A DNA stretch of 20,769 nucleotides from a virus: the IMG/VR virus record IMGVR_UViG_3300028364_000180, positions 1-20,769 of that record, one strand, 5' to 3'. The translations under genes and the position numbers were made by a program. Shown piece after piece: positions 1 to 6,959 of this stretch. The stretch's first letter is position 1; the number at the start of each line of letters is the position of its first letter. The notes beneath the pieces were generated by a model, which was given only the letters and a program-made list of their open reading frames with translations, was not told where the DNA came from and searched no databases.

Positions 1-70
1 AAGACCATATCAGGGCTGCTGCTAGCTGCTGGGGGTGCCAGTAGCTGTGGGAGCTACACTAAAACGCGAG

Positions 71-129
71 CAGCTACACTGCGGAACTGTGGCAGCTACA
101 CTGCGGCACTGTGGCAGCTACACTGCGGC
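71..129 (+). repeat. 22-nt tandem repeat, about 2.7 copies
   Basis: Units run 71-92, 93-114 and a partial 115-129. Each begins CAGCTACACTGCGG, and the first two differ by one base. A degenerate extra unit begins at 51 with GAGCTACACT. The array passes straight into the CAG-rich array that follows. Confidence 0.9.
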
Positions 130-176
130 AGCCAGCAGCAGCCAGCAGCAGCCAGCAGCCAGCAGCAGCCAGCAGC
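129..176 (+). repeat. CAG / CCAGCAG low-complexity array
   Basis: This is a run of CAGCAGC and CCAGCAG units with no interruption. The composition is unlike the rest of the window. Positions 152-170 are nearly complementary (18 of 19) to 14-32. Confidence 0.9.
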
Positions 177-205
177 GACCGATGGGGACCGATGGGGACC
201 GATGG
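177..205 (+). repeat. 10-nt tandem repeat GACCGATGGG, about 2.9 copies
   Basis: Perfect units at 177-186 and 187-196 are followed by a 9-base partial copy at 197-205. A related GACCGGTGG occurs at 265-273 and again at 327-335. Confidence 0.9.
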
Positions 206-297
206 CACCTAGGGCGAGGCTCTGCAGCCAGCAGCAGCTGCAGGATCCAGCAGAGACCGCTGGAGACCGGTGGCACCTAGGGCGATGCTCTGCAGCC
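197..297 (+). repeat. Direct repeat pair of ~33 nt (197-229 and 265-297)
   Basis: The two copies differ at two positions and are spaced 68 nt start to start. Both contain GGCACCTAGGGCGA followed by GCTCTGCAGCC. The intervening DNA holds the inverted repeats CTGCAGC/GCTGCAG (222-228/237-243) and CCAGC/GCTGG (247-251/259-263). Confidence 0.9.
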
Positions 298-491
298 CGC
301 ATGGTTGCTGGGCTGTGGCTGATGGCGACCGGTGGGATCTGCTGGCCACCCCCCGCGCTGATGGGGGCCGGCGGTTTGCAGCTACGGGGCTAATACCCCG
401 AGAGTCTCTCAGCGACCAATATCCCCTGTAGCAGCGGCAACGCACTTTCTGTACTAAAAAACGCCCCCTATGCAAAAATATGAAAAACAGT

Positions 492-499
492 GGTACAAT
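492..499 (+). promoter_or_regulatory. Possible extended -10 promoter for the first small-gene operon
   Basis: TG at 491-492, one base, then TACAAT at 494-499 makes an extended -10 element. There is no good -35 hexamer. It lies 85 nt upstream of the first gene and is the only promoter-like site with this shape between the repeat region and that gene. The use of host sigma70-type polymerase is inferred. Confidence 0.4.
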
Positions 500-583
500 C
501 GGTTCAACTCGGGCTGGGTGCAACCCAACTGGCCTACTCGCAATAGGCTGGGGCCGAGGATACTAATCACACGAGAATCGGCC

Positions 584-952
584 ATGCCTAGACTAATCAA
601 AGGACCGTCCAGACGACTGGGACAACTGCGGCCCGCCGACACCATCGCAGGGACGCTATGGACGTCCCCCTTCTTCAGTCAGTTTGAAGTCACACTGGTC
701 AACTGTGTGAATGTAAGCACGGGGGATTCCAAGATATCTATATTCCACGACCCTGATGGATCCACCTACGATGAGGACACGGCTCTTGTCTATGAGTACA
801 CCATCGGACCAGGCGACCTCTTCCAGTTCGAGGCGCAGAAGAGTATAGTTGGCTACAAAGCGGGCGAGACCATCGGGGTCCAGTCCTCTGTAGCTAACGC
901 TGTTAACTTCAAGGCGTACGGGCGGGTCAACGACGAAGAGGTCGTGCCATGA
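584..952 (+). CDS. Small beta-rich phage structural protein (hypothetical)
   Basis: The protein is 122 residues. The N-terminus is basic (MPRLIKGPSRRLGQL), then comes a run of alternating hydrophobic and polar residues typical of a small beta-sandwich. It resembles in layout the widespread small phage proteins of the type 'basic start, LYTSP-like turn, beta-strands, GD.I... strand' found near tail or head genes. That family assignment is from memory of pattern and is not certain. The start at 584 is chosen over the in-frame ATG at 470, because the longer version would overlap the promoter-like element at 491-499 and add 38 residues of unlike composition. The stop overlaps the next start (ATGA, 949-952), so the two are probably translationally coupled. 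Function is unknown; a minor virion role is likely from context. Confidence 0.75.
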   Translation: MPRLIKGPSRRLGQLRPADTIAGTLWTSPFFSQFEVTLVNCVNVSTGDSKISIFHDPDGSTYDEDTALVYEYTIGPGDLFQFEAQKSIVGYKAGETIGVQSSVANAVNFKAYGRVNDEEVVP

Positions 953-1158
953 GTACTAGACATCTGATTAACCCAGGCGGCAACGGGGCAAAACCGGTTG
1001 TTGTGACCGACGACCCTGATAATATTTCCAGAGGCGCGAGAGCACTGGAGAAGACAGAAGAGCTGGCGCATTCAACAGCTGAAACTAACCTGCACCTCTC
1101 GGTGCTATCGAACAATACGTTCGCAGAGGCAGACATCAATGATCATCGAAGACGGTAA
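949..1158 (+). CDS. Small hypothetical phage protein
   Basis: The protein is 69 residues, polar and rich in Asn, Asp and Thr. The middle (LEKTEELAHSTAETNLHL) is likely helical and could form a short coiled coil. The C-terminus ends in DHRRR. No family is recognised. It starts inside the stop of the preceding gene (ATGA) and its last 20 nt overlap the next gene, the packing expected of a real gene in a phage operon. A short coiled-coil protein between two beta-rich small proteins could be a trimerisation or attachment piece of a head or tail appendage, but that is a guess. Confidence 0.6.
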   Translation: MSTRHLINPGGNGAKPVVVTDDPDNISRGARALEKTEELAHSTAETNLHLSVLSNNTFAEADINDHRRR

Positions 1159-1690
1159 AGGGAAAAATGGCAGCGCCAGCGTCAGTCAAGCACAACGGCT
1201 GAATGTCTCGGCTAAGAGCAACCCTCGGGTCGCGTACGTCTCAAGGGACTCAGGGAAGGCATTCCGTGCCACCTTTTTCGGAGCTGGGGCGGCCGATGAC
1301 TACATCGCTTACTTGAAGAACGCATCCGCGGTAGACGACCTGTACATCGATGAGATTACTCTCGGTGGGGTCGAGTCGATCCTTTGGAAGATAGCAAAAG
1401 TGAACGGTACAGCCGGAGCAGGCGCGGCAGTTACCCCCGTTAACTTGAATTTTAAATCGGGTCTTCCGGCAGCGGCGACCGCCATGAACGGGGACACCCC
1501 AATAACTGGCCTAACGGCCGTGGGTCTGGTCGGGATTAAACGATCACGCGCTCTAGAAAGCGCATCGTTCAAGCTAGACAGCGCAGTGATACTGGGCCCA
1601 GGCGATGCACTGGCGATTGAGTACGACACTGGCACCTCGGGTGTCTACGACGCCGACATATTGTTCCATTATGAGGCCCCAACAACGTAG
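1139..1690 (+). CDS. Hypothetical beta-rich virion-type protein
   Basis: The protein is 183 residues and rich in Ala, Gly, Thr and Val, with many short predicted strands (for example residues 30-45, RVAYVSRDSGKAFRATFFGA, and the ILGPGDALAIEY segment near the end). It has no signal peptide and no membrane segment. The late strand pattern 'GPGDALAIEYDTGTSG' recalls the 'GPGDLFQFE' stretch of the first gene of the operon, so the two may be distantly related. The gene overlaps its upstream neighbour by 20 nt. A probable promoter for the terminase operon follows directly. The exact role is unknown; a decoration or appendage protein is plausible from fold type and position. Confidence 0.7.
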   Translation: MIIEDGKGKNGSASVSQAQRLNVSAKSNPRVAYVSRDSGKAFRATFFGAGAADDYIAYLKNASAVDDLYIDEITLGGVESILWKIAKVNGTAGAGAAVTPVNLNFKSGLPAAATAMNGDTPITGLTAVGLVGIKRSRALESASFKLDSAVILGPGDALAIEYDTGTSGVYDADILFHYEAPTT

Positions 1691-1699
1691 GGCGACTGC

Positions 1700-1708
1700 T
1701 GATATAAT
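1700..1708 (+). promoter_or_regulatory. Extended -10 promoter ahead of the terminase operon
   Basis: TGATATAAT at 1700-1708 is a perfect extended -10 (TG, one base, TATAAT). The -35 position has only a weak match (around CAACAA, 1680-1685). Transcription would begin near 1715 and give a leader of about 27 nt before the small terminase gene. Confidence 0.6.
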
Positions 1709-1741
1709 CAATGCGTACGCCACCGGATTCGACAGGTTTGA

Positions 1742-2110
1742 ATGATGGGACAGAAACTAATCAATGATCCACTAGAGTTCGAGCTACTCGCTGATGCTTA
1801 CTTTCAGGAGTGCTTGACGCCTATACCACCCAGACCTCTCACTCTCCCAGGTCTGGCGTACGCGCTCGGGTTCTCAGGCACACGGACATTGCTACACTAC
1901 CGAAACGACGACACTCACGAAGAGTTCCATGATGTGGCCAACAGGGCATGTCTTCGCGTGGAGCAGTTCACCGCAGAGCAATTATTCAATAAGGGCGTGA
2001 ACGTCGCCGGCCCAGTGTTCTCACTAAAGAACCAAGGCTGGAGAGACAAGCCGGAAGGCGAGTCCGAGACAATCATCGTCAAGATTGAAGGGGCCGCGGC
2101 CCGACTGTAA
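1742..2110 (+). CDS. terS: Terminase small subunit (DNA-packaging gp3-like)
   Basis: The protein is 122 residues. Small terminases bind the phage pac or cos site and hand DNA to the large terminase motor. The region around residues 25-50 (LTLPGLAYALGFSGTRTLLH) reads as a helix-turn-helix. The later 'VFSLKNQGWRDK' at residues 92-103 is the conserved tail motif of the DNA-packaging gp3 family (P22 gp3 and relatives). Length fits that family. Two ATGs (1742 and 1745) are possible; AGG at 1734-1736 serves as the ribosome site and suits the second slightly better on spacing. Its TAA overlaps the large terminase ATG by one base, the usual arrangement for this pair. Nearby repeats at 1-300 could contain its recognition site, which is inference. 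Confidence 0.88.
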   Translation: MMGQKLINDPLEFELLADAYFQECLTPIPPRPLTLPGLAYALGFSGTRTLLHYRNDDTHEEFHDVANRACLRVEQFTAEQLFNKGVNVAGPVFSLKNQGWRDKPEGESETIIVKIEGAAARL

Positions 2111-3525
2111 TGACACTGGCCCCCACGACCAAACCTAAAAAATTCAAACTGACCACTCAGCAAGACTCGGCGGTTGAGGCCTTAGGGGCTGACGCTGCCG
2201 ACTTCGGGCTGGGCGGCGGTTCTAGATCCGGCAAGACGTTCCTCCTGGCATACGCTGTGGCGACCAGAGCACTTAGGGTTGGTAACAGTCGTCACGCGGT
2301 GCTCCGGTTCCGGCAGAACGCGATCATCAAAGCCGTCGTGCGAGACACGTTCCCGAAAATGATGGAGCTCTGCTACCCAGGAATGTACAACGAGAAGAAC
2401 CTCAACAAGACAGACTGGTTCTACAAATTCCACAATGGATCCGAGATATGGTTCGGGGGCCTAGACGACAAGGACCGAGTCGAGAATATCCTCGGTAACG
2501 AATACGCGACCATCTACTTCAATGAGTGCTCTCAGATACCGTGGCAGTCAGTCAAACTGGCCCTCACACGTCTAGCACAGGTGTGCCCTGGCCTTGCGCT
2601 CAAGTCGTACTACGATTTTAACCCCCCATCGAAGCGTCACTGGACGTACAAATACTTCGTCGAGAAGAAGAGCCCAGACACCAATAAGTACCTGATATCA
2701 CCAAACAACGTCGGGTTTATGTTCATGAACCCCATGGACAACCAAGAGAACCTGGATCCCAAGTACCTTGAGCGCCTTAACGAGATGCCCGAGAAAGAGC
2801 GGAAGCGTTTCTTTCTGGGCCAGTTCGCCGATGAGGACAACGACTCCCTCTGGAACGACGAGCTCATCGATGCGACCCGATGCACCGGTGGCAAAGGCGA
2901 CGAGCTCCCAGACCTGGTCAGGATCACAGTCAATGTGGATCCATCAGGCTGTTCAGACGATGACCCAGATAGCAGGTCGGACGAGATTGGCATCACTGTG
3001 ACCGGACTGGGCACGGACGGCAGGGGGTACCTGCTCGAAGACCTATCTGGAAAGTATGGTCCGAGCACGTGGAGCAAGATCGTCGGAGACGCATTCAAGC
3101 GTTGGATGGCAGACTGCGTGGTCGGCGAGTCCAACTACGGCGGGGCAATGGTTAAACACACCATCGAGGCCGGCAACGACTCGGGCGAGAACATACCGGT
3201 CAAGCTGGTCCACGCCACCCGAGGTAAGACCGTCAGGGCAGAGCCTATAGCGACATTGCAGCAACGTGGTAAGATCCGGTTCTACGGGTACTACCCAGAG
3301 ATCGAGGAGCAGCTTTGCAGCTTCTACCCAGACGGATACAAGGGGCTGAAATCCCCAGACCGTGCGGACTCAGCTATCTGGGGGTTCACTGAACTGTTCC
3401 CAGGTATGACCAAAGACGAGAGCAGTCAGGTCTGGGTACCACCTAAAGTGGTAGCAAACCAAAACCAAGCCAGTAACTACGGCCACAGGGGGACCCCTGG
3501 CCTACCACCAAGAGGAAGACCATAA
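2110..3525 (+). CDS. terL: Terminase large subunit (packaging ATPase and nuclease)
   Basis: The protein is 471 residues, typical for a podovirus motor. It pumps DNA through the portal and cuts the concatemer. An N-terminal ATPase domain carries a Walker A motif at residues 35-43 (GGGSRSGKT) and a Walker B motif at 134-139 (TIYFNE) with Glu139 as the catalytic carboxylate, followed by C-S-Q as the coupling region. The C-terminal RNase H-like nuclease shows acidic positions Asp277 (NVDPSG), Glu340 (VVGESNYGG) and Asp420 (SPDRADSAIWGF). The start codon overlaps the small terminase stop by one base and the stop overlaps the next gene in the same way, so expression is coupled. All key motifs are present and there is no sign of decay. 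Confidence 0.96.
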   Translation: MTLAPTTKPKKFKLTTQQDSAVEALGADAADFGLGGGSRSGKTFLLAYAVATRALRVGNSRHAVLRFRQNAIIKAVVRDTFPKMMELCYPGMYNEKNLNKTDWFYKFHNGSEIWFGGLDDKDRVENILGNEYATIYFNECSQIPWQSVKLALTRLAQVCPGLALKSYYDFNPPSKRHWTYKYFVEKKSPDTNKYLISPNNVGFMFMNPMDNQENLDPKYLERLNEMPEKERKRFFLGQFADEDNDSLWNDELIDATRCTGGKGDELPDLVRITVNVDPSGCSDDDPDSRSDEIGITVTGLGTDGRGYLLEDLSGKYGPSTWSKIVGDAFKRWMADCVVGESNYGGAMVKHTIEAGNDSGENIPVKLVHATRGKTVRAEPIATLQQRGKIRFYGYYPEIEEQLCSFYPDGYKGLKSPDRADSAIWGFTELFPGMTKDESSQVWVPPKVVANQNQASNYGHRGTPGLPPRGRP

Positions 3526-3956
3526 TGCCGAAGAAAAGAGCGAGAGAAGAAGACGGGCAGTTCAAAGGTGACGACCCATCAACACCAGTGGTCAACGAGG
3601 CGTTCGAGCCCAGCAACCTGCTAGTGACTCGAATCGCCAAGATGTGCCACGCCGTGAACACTGCGTACCAAGAGTTGCTCGGTGAGAAGACTCAACCGGA
3701 CTGGGACGACGCCGACCCAGGCATTCGATCCTCAGCCATTGCAGGAGTGCAGTACGCACTGGCTAACCCTAACGTAAAACCTGAGGACAGCCACAAGAAA
3801 TGGCTCAAGTCTAAGGAGGCGCAGGGGTGGAAGCACGGGCCTGTGAAAGACTCAGTGAAGAAAACCCACCCGTGCATGGTCCCGTACAAAGAGCTCCCAT
3901 CGGAGCAGCAGACCAAAGACAAGCTGTTCCTAGCCACAGTCCGTAGCCTCTCGTAG
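3525..3956 (+). CDS. RyR-domain phage protein
   Basis: The protein is 143 residues. From about residue 38 to the end it matches the RyR repeat (Pfam RyR family, first described in ryanodine receptors): a helix with 'HKKWLKSKEAQGWKHG', then the paired signature 'KKTHPCMVPYKELPSEQQTKD', then a final helix. The first 35 residues are charged and probably disordered. RyR domains occur alone in many phage and bacterial proteins, but a biochemical role in phages is not established. The gene begins within the large terminase stop (TAATG) and lies just before the portal operon, so it is made together with the packaging proteins. A role in packaging, assembly or host interference would fit; none can be chosen from sequence. 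Confidence 0.85.
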   Translation: MPKKRAREEDGQFKGDDPSTPVVNEAFEPSNLLVTRIAKMCHAVNTAYQELLGEKTQPDWDDADPGIRSSAIAGVQYALANPNVKPEDSHKKWLKSKEAQGWKHGPVKDSVKKTHPCMVPYKELPSEQQTKDKLFLATVRSLS

Positions 3957-3978
3957 GCTACCCACGCGCTGGGGACCG

Positions 3979-3987
3979 TGATATCCT
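3979..3987 (+). promoter_or_regulatory. Possible extended -10 promoter before the portal operon
   Basis: TGATATCCT at 3979-3987 is an extended -10 with a weaker hexamer (TATCCT). It sits in the only sizeable gap (3957-4015) between the RyR gene and the portal operon. The G-rich stretch just upstream (GCTGGGGACCG, 3968-3978) resembles one at 546-556 (GCTGGGGCCGA). Confidence 0.4.
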
Positions 3988-4015
3988 AGATCAATAGACA
4001 CCGAGGACGCATGCC

Positions 4016-4204
4016 ATGAGTAATATGTTTAAACAGCCAAAAGCTCCGATGGCCACCGTTGTACAGCCGGCGGCTGCCGCGCCTACAGAGGCAGACATTG
4101 CGAAGGAAGCCGCAACAATAGAGCGCAATAAAGCCAAAAAAGGCAAGCGCAAAACAAGCACCGCCAGCACAGTCCTATCAGGTGCGGGTAACACCTTAGG
4201 TTAA
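4016..4204 (+). CDS. Small basic phage protein ahead of portal
   Basis: The protein is 62 residues. It has a Met/Pro/Ala-rich start, a helical middle (TEADIAKEAATIERNKAKK), a basic Lys/Arg patch and a Ser/Thr/Gly-rich tail (STASTVLSGAGNTLG). Small proteins with this layout, ending in a 'K/R-G-x-x-S-T-x-x-T-G' type tail, are common next to portal or connector genes in podoviruses; their function is unknown. It is 4 nt upstream of the portal gene, so coexpression is certain. It may be a minor virion or connector-associated protein. Confidence 0.75.
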   Translation: MSNMFKQPKAPMATVVQPAAAAPTEADIAKEAATIERNKAKKGKRKTSTASTVLSGAGNTLG

Positions 4205-4208
4205 CAAC

Positions 4209-5795
4209 ATGCCGAAGCTAACCGCTGAAGATATCTGCCAACGCGCAGGTAATATGTTCAAGTCACAGAGTGTGGCTGTATCGCTATGGCAGACACTCGC
4301 AGATAACTTCTACCCAGAGAGGGCGGACTTCCTGTTGACCAGAAACATGACGGGGCTGGAGATGGCCAACAACACGGTTGACTCCTTTCCTATCTTGGCC
4401 CGCAGAGACCTAGGCAACTCGTTCCACGCTATGTTGCGGGACGCGAGATGGTTTGAAATCACAGCTGGAGCCGACACAGAGGCTGACCGAGAGGGCAAAC
4501 TGTGGCTAGAGTGGGCGACCAATCGCCAGTACAAAATCATGCAAGACAGATCCTCTAACTTTGAGCGAGCTGTCAAGATAGGCGACCACGACTTTGCCAC
4601 GTTCGGCAACGCGGTACTATCCCTCGAACCAAACAAAACTAGAACAGGTGTGATCTACAGGCCTTGGCACCTACGCGATTGCGCGTGGGAAGAGAACGAG
4701 TCTGGCCAGGTGGAGACAGTCGTCCGTAAATGGGACCCGACCCTGCACCAACTTGTGCGAATTTTTGGCGAAAAGGCGTTAACTCCGGCTCTCCGAGAGA
4801 AATACAACAAGAATCCTTTCTGTACTACCCGTGTGTACCACATGACGATTCCGTCCGACTTGTCGGGTGACGAGGAAATGACTCGGTATAAGAACTGCTC
4901 ATACTTCGTTCTCGAAAGTGAGAAGACGATGCTCGAGTACAAAGGCATAAATTACGCTTACTACATCGTCCCCAGATTCCAAACGATTGCCGGATCCCCT
5001 TACGGGTACAGCCCAGCCACGATGGCTGCTCTACCTGACGCGAGGACATTGCAGTCTATGACGTTCACACTTCTCGAAGCGGGTGAGCGGTATGCCAGAC
5101 CTCCGATGGTGGCGACGTCTAAAGTGATCACCGGCGTGGTGGATCTATCCCCTAACGGTATAACCTGGGTGGACAACGAATATGACGAGAGACTGGGGCA
5201 AGCCCTAAGATCCCTTGACCAGAACAAAGGCGGCTACCCGATTGGGGCGGCTGAGCGGAACAGGGTATACGAGACTCTGCAGAAGTCCTTTTATCTAGAC
5301 ACTTTGAGTCTGCCTCTGGGCGACAAAGAGATGACTGCGTACGAAGTACAAGAGCGAATGAAGCAGTACAGACGCACTAACTTGCCATTGTTCGCCCCTA
5401 TGGAGCGAGACTATAACGGCCAGATATGCGAAGCCACGTTTGATCTGATGTTGATGATGGGCCAGTTAGGATCCCCACAAGACATACCCAAGTCACTTGG
5501 AACAGACGTAGAATTTAAATACGTGTCCCCACTCACGAGCGATGAAGAAGAAGAAAAGATGAATCAGTTTGCTAGGATCCGGCAGGAACTTGCCGAGGCC
5601 GCGCAGCTGGACGCAGGAGTACTAGACAACTTTGACTTTGATGAGGCCATACGTGACTCCATCCAAGGTGTGGACGCCCCAGTGAACTGGACGCGGCCGT
5701 ACGACGAAGTCACTCAAGTACGAGAAGCTAGACTCGCACAGCAAGCTGCGGCAGCAGCGGCCGAGATGGGGGCACCACAACAAGGTGCCGCATGA
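4209..5795 (+). CDS. Portal / head-to-tail connecting protein
   Basis: The protein is 528 residues. It matches the podovirus head-tail connector family (T7 gp8-like, Pfam Head-tail_con): a helical start, then 'LADNFYPERADFL' (residues about 29-41), the early conserved 'DSFPILARRDLGNSFHAMLRD', the 'PWHLRDCAWEENESGQVETVVRKW' beta-wing segment, 'GSPYGYSPATMAALPDARTLQ' near the middle, and a helical C-terminus ending in a poly-Ala tail. Portals form a dodecameric ring at one capsid vertex; DNA passes through it during packaging and ejection, and it nucleates procapsid assembly. Length is normal. About 16 of 37 arginines use AGA or AGG, unlike the capsid gene. The stop overlaps the next start (ATGA). 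Confidence 0.95.
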   Translation: MPKLTAEDICQRAGNMFKSQSVAVSLWQTLADNFYPERADFLLTRNMTGLEMANNTVDSFPILARRDLGNSFHAMLRDARWFEITAGADTEADREGKLWLEWATNRQYKIMQDRSSNFERAVKIGDHDFATFGNAVLSLEPNKTRTGVIYRPWHLRDCAWEENESGQVETVVRKWDPTLHQLVRIFGEKALTPALREKYNKNPFCTTRVYHMTIPSDLSGDEEMTRYKNCSYFVLESEKTMLEYKGINYAYYIVPRFQTIAGSPYGYSPATMAALPDARTLQSMTFTLLEAGERYARPPMVATSKVITGVVDLSPNGITWVDNEYDERLGQALRSLDQNKGGYPIGAAERNRVYETLQKSFYLDTLSLPLGDKEMTAYEVQERMKQYRRTNLPLFAPMERDYNGQICEATFDLMLMMGQLGSPQDIPKSLGTDVEFKYVSPLTSDEEEEKMNQFARIRQELAEAAQLDAGVLDNFDFDEAIRDSIQGVDAPVNWTRPYDEVTQVREARLAQQAAAAAAEMGAPQQGAA

Positions 5796-6079
5796 ATTTA
5801 GAAACCGAATGTTTTAAAGTCGAGAGCCTGTCAGCGCAAGAGATCATTGCCTTTCAGTCCCTCGAAACCGGAGAGGCGGATGCCCACCAGCAGCGTCTGG
5901 CGCTGTCTGTTCTCCTAAAGAAAATGTGCAGAACGTACGACACCCACTTCCTCCCAGGCCAGCCCGACGGATCAGCGTTCTTGAGTGGCCGAGGGTTCGT
6001 AGGGCAGCAGGTGTTGAAGTGCATGAGACTGGACCCCAGGGCCCTTAAACAACTAAGAGAGGAAGAAGAAAATGGCTGA
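5792..6079 (+). CDS. Bbp19-like small phage protein
   Basis: The protein is 95 residues. The core (residues about 36-85: 'LLKKMCRTYDTHFLPG...SAFLSGRGFVGQQVLKCMRLDP') has the 'C..F....... F..GRR.VG..ll' layout of the small Bbp19-type proteins found between connector and scaffold or capsid genes. The assignment rests on pattern, not on a search. It starts in the portal stop (ATGA) and its end overlaps the scaffold start by 8 nt. Function is unknown; an assembly role is suggested only by position. Confidence 0.65.
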   Translation: MNLETECFKVESLSAQEIIAFQSLETGEADAHQQRLALSVLLKKMCRTYDTHFLPGQPDGSAFLSGRGFVGQQVLKCMRLDPRALKQLREEEENG

Positions 6080-6959
6080 TGAAATAACCCCACCAAGTAC
6101 ACCAGCAGAAGAGACTCCACCAACAGACCAGCCAGCGGGTGGCACTCCCCCAACGGACCAGCCAGCGGAGTCGTGGTTCCAAACACTCCCTGAGACGTGG
6201 CGCGAAGATCTAGCCGGTGAAGACGAAGGCCGTCTTAACCAGCTTAAACGTGTGCCCGACCTACCCACATTCGCTAAGAATTATTTTGAAGCGCAGGATT
6301 CTCTGCGCACCAGACAAGAGTCGGCAGGTCTCCCAGAGAATCCCACCGACGAGCAGCTGGCCGAGTACCGAACTAAAATCGGTGTCCCTGAGACAGCGGA
6401 CAAGTATGAGCTGGGCGAAGGACTGGTCCTAAGCGACGAGGACAGGAAAGAACTTGCTCCGGTCTTTGAGATCATGCACGCGAATAACATCCCACACTCT
6501 GCAGCTGCGGACCTTGTGGACACCTACACCAAGCTCGAGAACCAGCGGACAGAGCGGATGGCCAGCCAAGATGTGCTCGACTCTCAGGCTGCGATCAAGC
6601 AGCTCAAGGAGCAATGGGGGCCGGACTACGAGACGAACCGCAGCATCACTGTGGCCAACCTAGCCGCTCACCTCCCAGAGGAAGCGATGGAAAGTTTCAT
6701 GGGTGCCAGACTAGCCAATGGTAAAGCTCTATTCAACGACCCAGGCGTGGTCGAAGCATTCGCTCAGATGGCTAGGGTCATCAACCCAGCTGCCACACTG
6801 GTTCCGTCTGGATCCAACCCTGTCCAGTCGCTAGAGGCTCGTCAAGCTGAGCTCACTGATAAGATGGGCACCCCTGAGTGGTACAAAGACAAGGCCGCTC
6901 AGAAAGAGTTCTTGGACAACGAGACAGCCCTAGAGCAGTTAAGGTCTAGACAGAAGTAA
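6072..6959 (+). CDS. Scaffolding protein
   Basis: The protein is 295 residues, very acidic and highly polar, with a Pro/Thr-rich disordered start that includes a duplicated segment (PPTDQPAGG then PPTDQPAES, residues about 18-35). The rest is helical and rich in Glu, Gln, Lys and Ala, including the 'P.tAdkYel' type segment at 'GVPETADKYELGEG' that is common in podovirus scaffolds, and a charged C-terminal helix (LEQLRSRQK) of the kind that contacts the coat protein. Scaffolds template the procapsid and leave before packaging completes. It lies directly before the major capsid gene, the standard position. A ribosome site (AGAGGAAG) lies about 10 nt before the ATG. Confidence 0.9.
   Translation: MADEITPPSTPAEETPPTDQPAGGTPPTDQPAESWFQTLPETWREDLAGEDEGRLNQLKRVPDLPTFAKNYFEAQDSLRTRQESAGLPENPTDEQLAEYRTKIGVPETADKYELGEGLVLSDEDRKELAPVFEIMHANNIPHSAAADLVDTYTKLENQRTERMASQDVLDSQAAIKQLKEQWGPDYETNRSITVANLAAHLPEEAMESFMGARLANGKALFNDPGVVEAFAQMARVINPAATLVPSGSNPVQSLEARQAELTDKMGTPEWYKDKAAQKEFLDNETALEQLRSRQK

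Larger units (their letters stand above)
1..469. repeat. Gene-free left region with nested tandem and inverted repeats
   Basis: No convincing gene lies here; the short open frames on both strands are low-complexity products of CAG/CTG-type repeats. Four repeat layers lie side by side: a 22-nt tandem unit (71-129), a CAG/CCAGCAG array (129-176), a 10-nt unit repeated three times (177-205), and a ~33-nt direct repeat (197-229 and 265-297, two mismatches). Inverted repeats lie at 14-32/152-170, 222-228/237-243, 385-389/396-400 and 400-410. Such a region next to a small-terminase operon could be a packaging (pac) site, an origin, a physical genome end or a structured RNA. The sequence does not decide between these. 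The window edge may also be a genome or contig end. Confidence 0.75.

Noticed and set aside
71-176. Possible CRISPR array
   Set aside because: Units are contiguous with no unique spacers and the unit length changes along the region.
35-523. Open frames of 60-100 codons on both strands in the left region
   Set aside because: They are produced by CAG/CTG repeats, have low-complexity Ser/Gln/Cys/Ala products, overlap each other on both strands and lack ribosome sites.
557-566. GATACTAAT as another promoter before the first gene
   Set aside because: It would start transcription almost at the ATG, lacks a -35 and lacks the TG extension.
470-583. Longer N-terminus for the first small gene from the ATG at 470
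   Set aside because: It would cross a promoter-like site and adds a segment unlike the rest. The ATG at 584 gives a typical phage start.
1724-1740. GGATTCGACAGG, which looks like the conserved 5' part of tmRNA
   Set aside because: Only about 12 bases match, and a coding gene starts at once. There is no matching 3' half or CCA end nearby.
2637-3134. 165-codon open frame on the minus strand
   Set aside because: Antisense shadow of the large terminase, whose motifs are intact.
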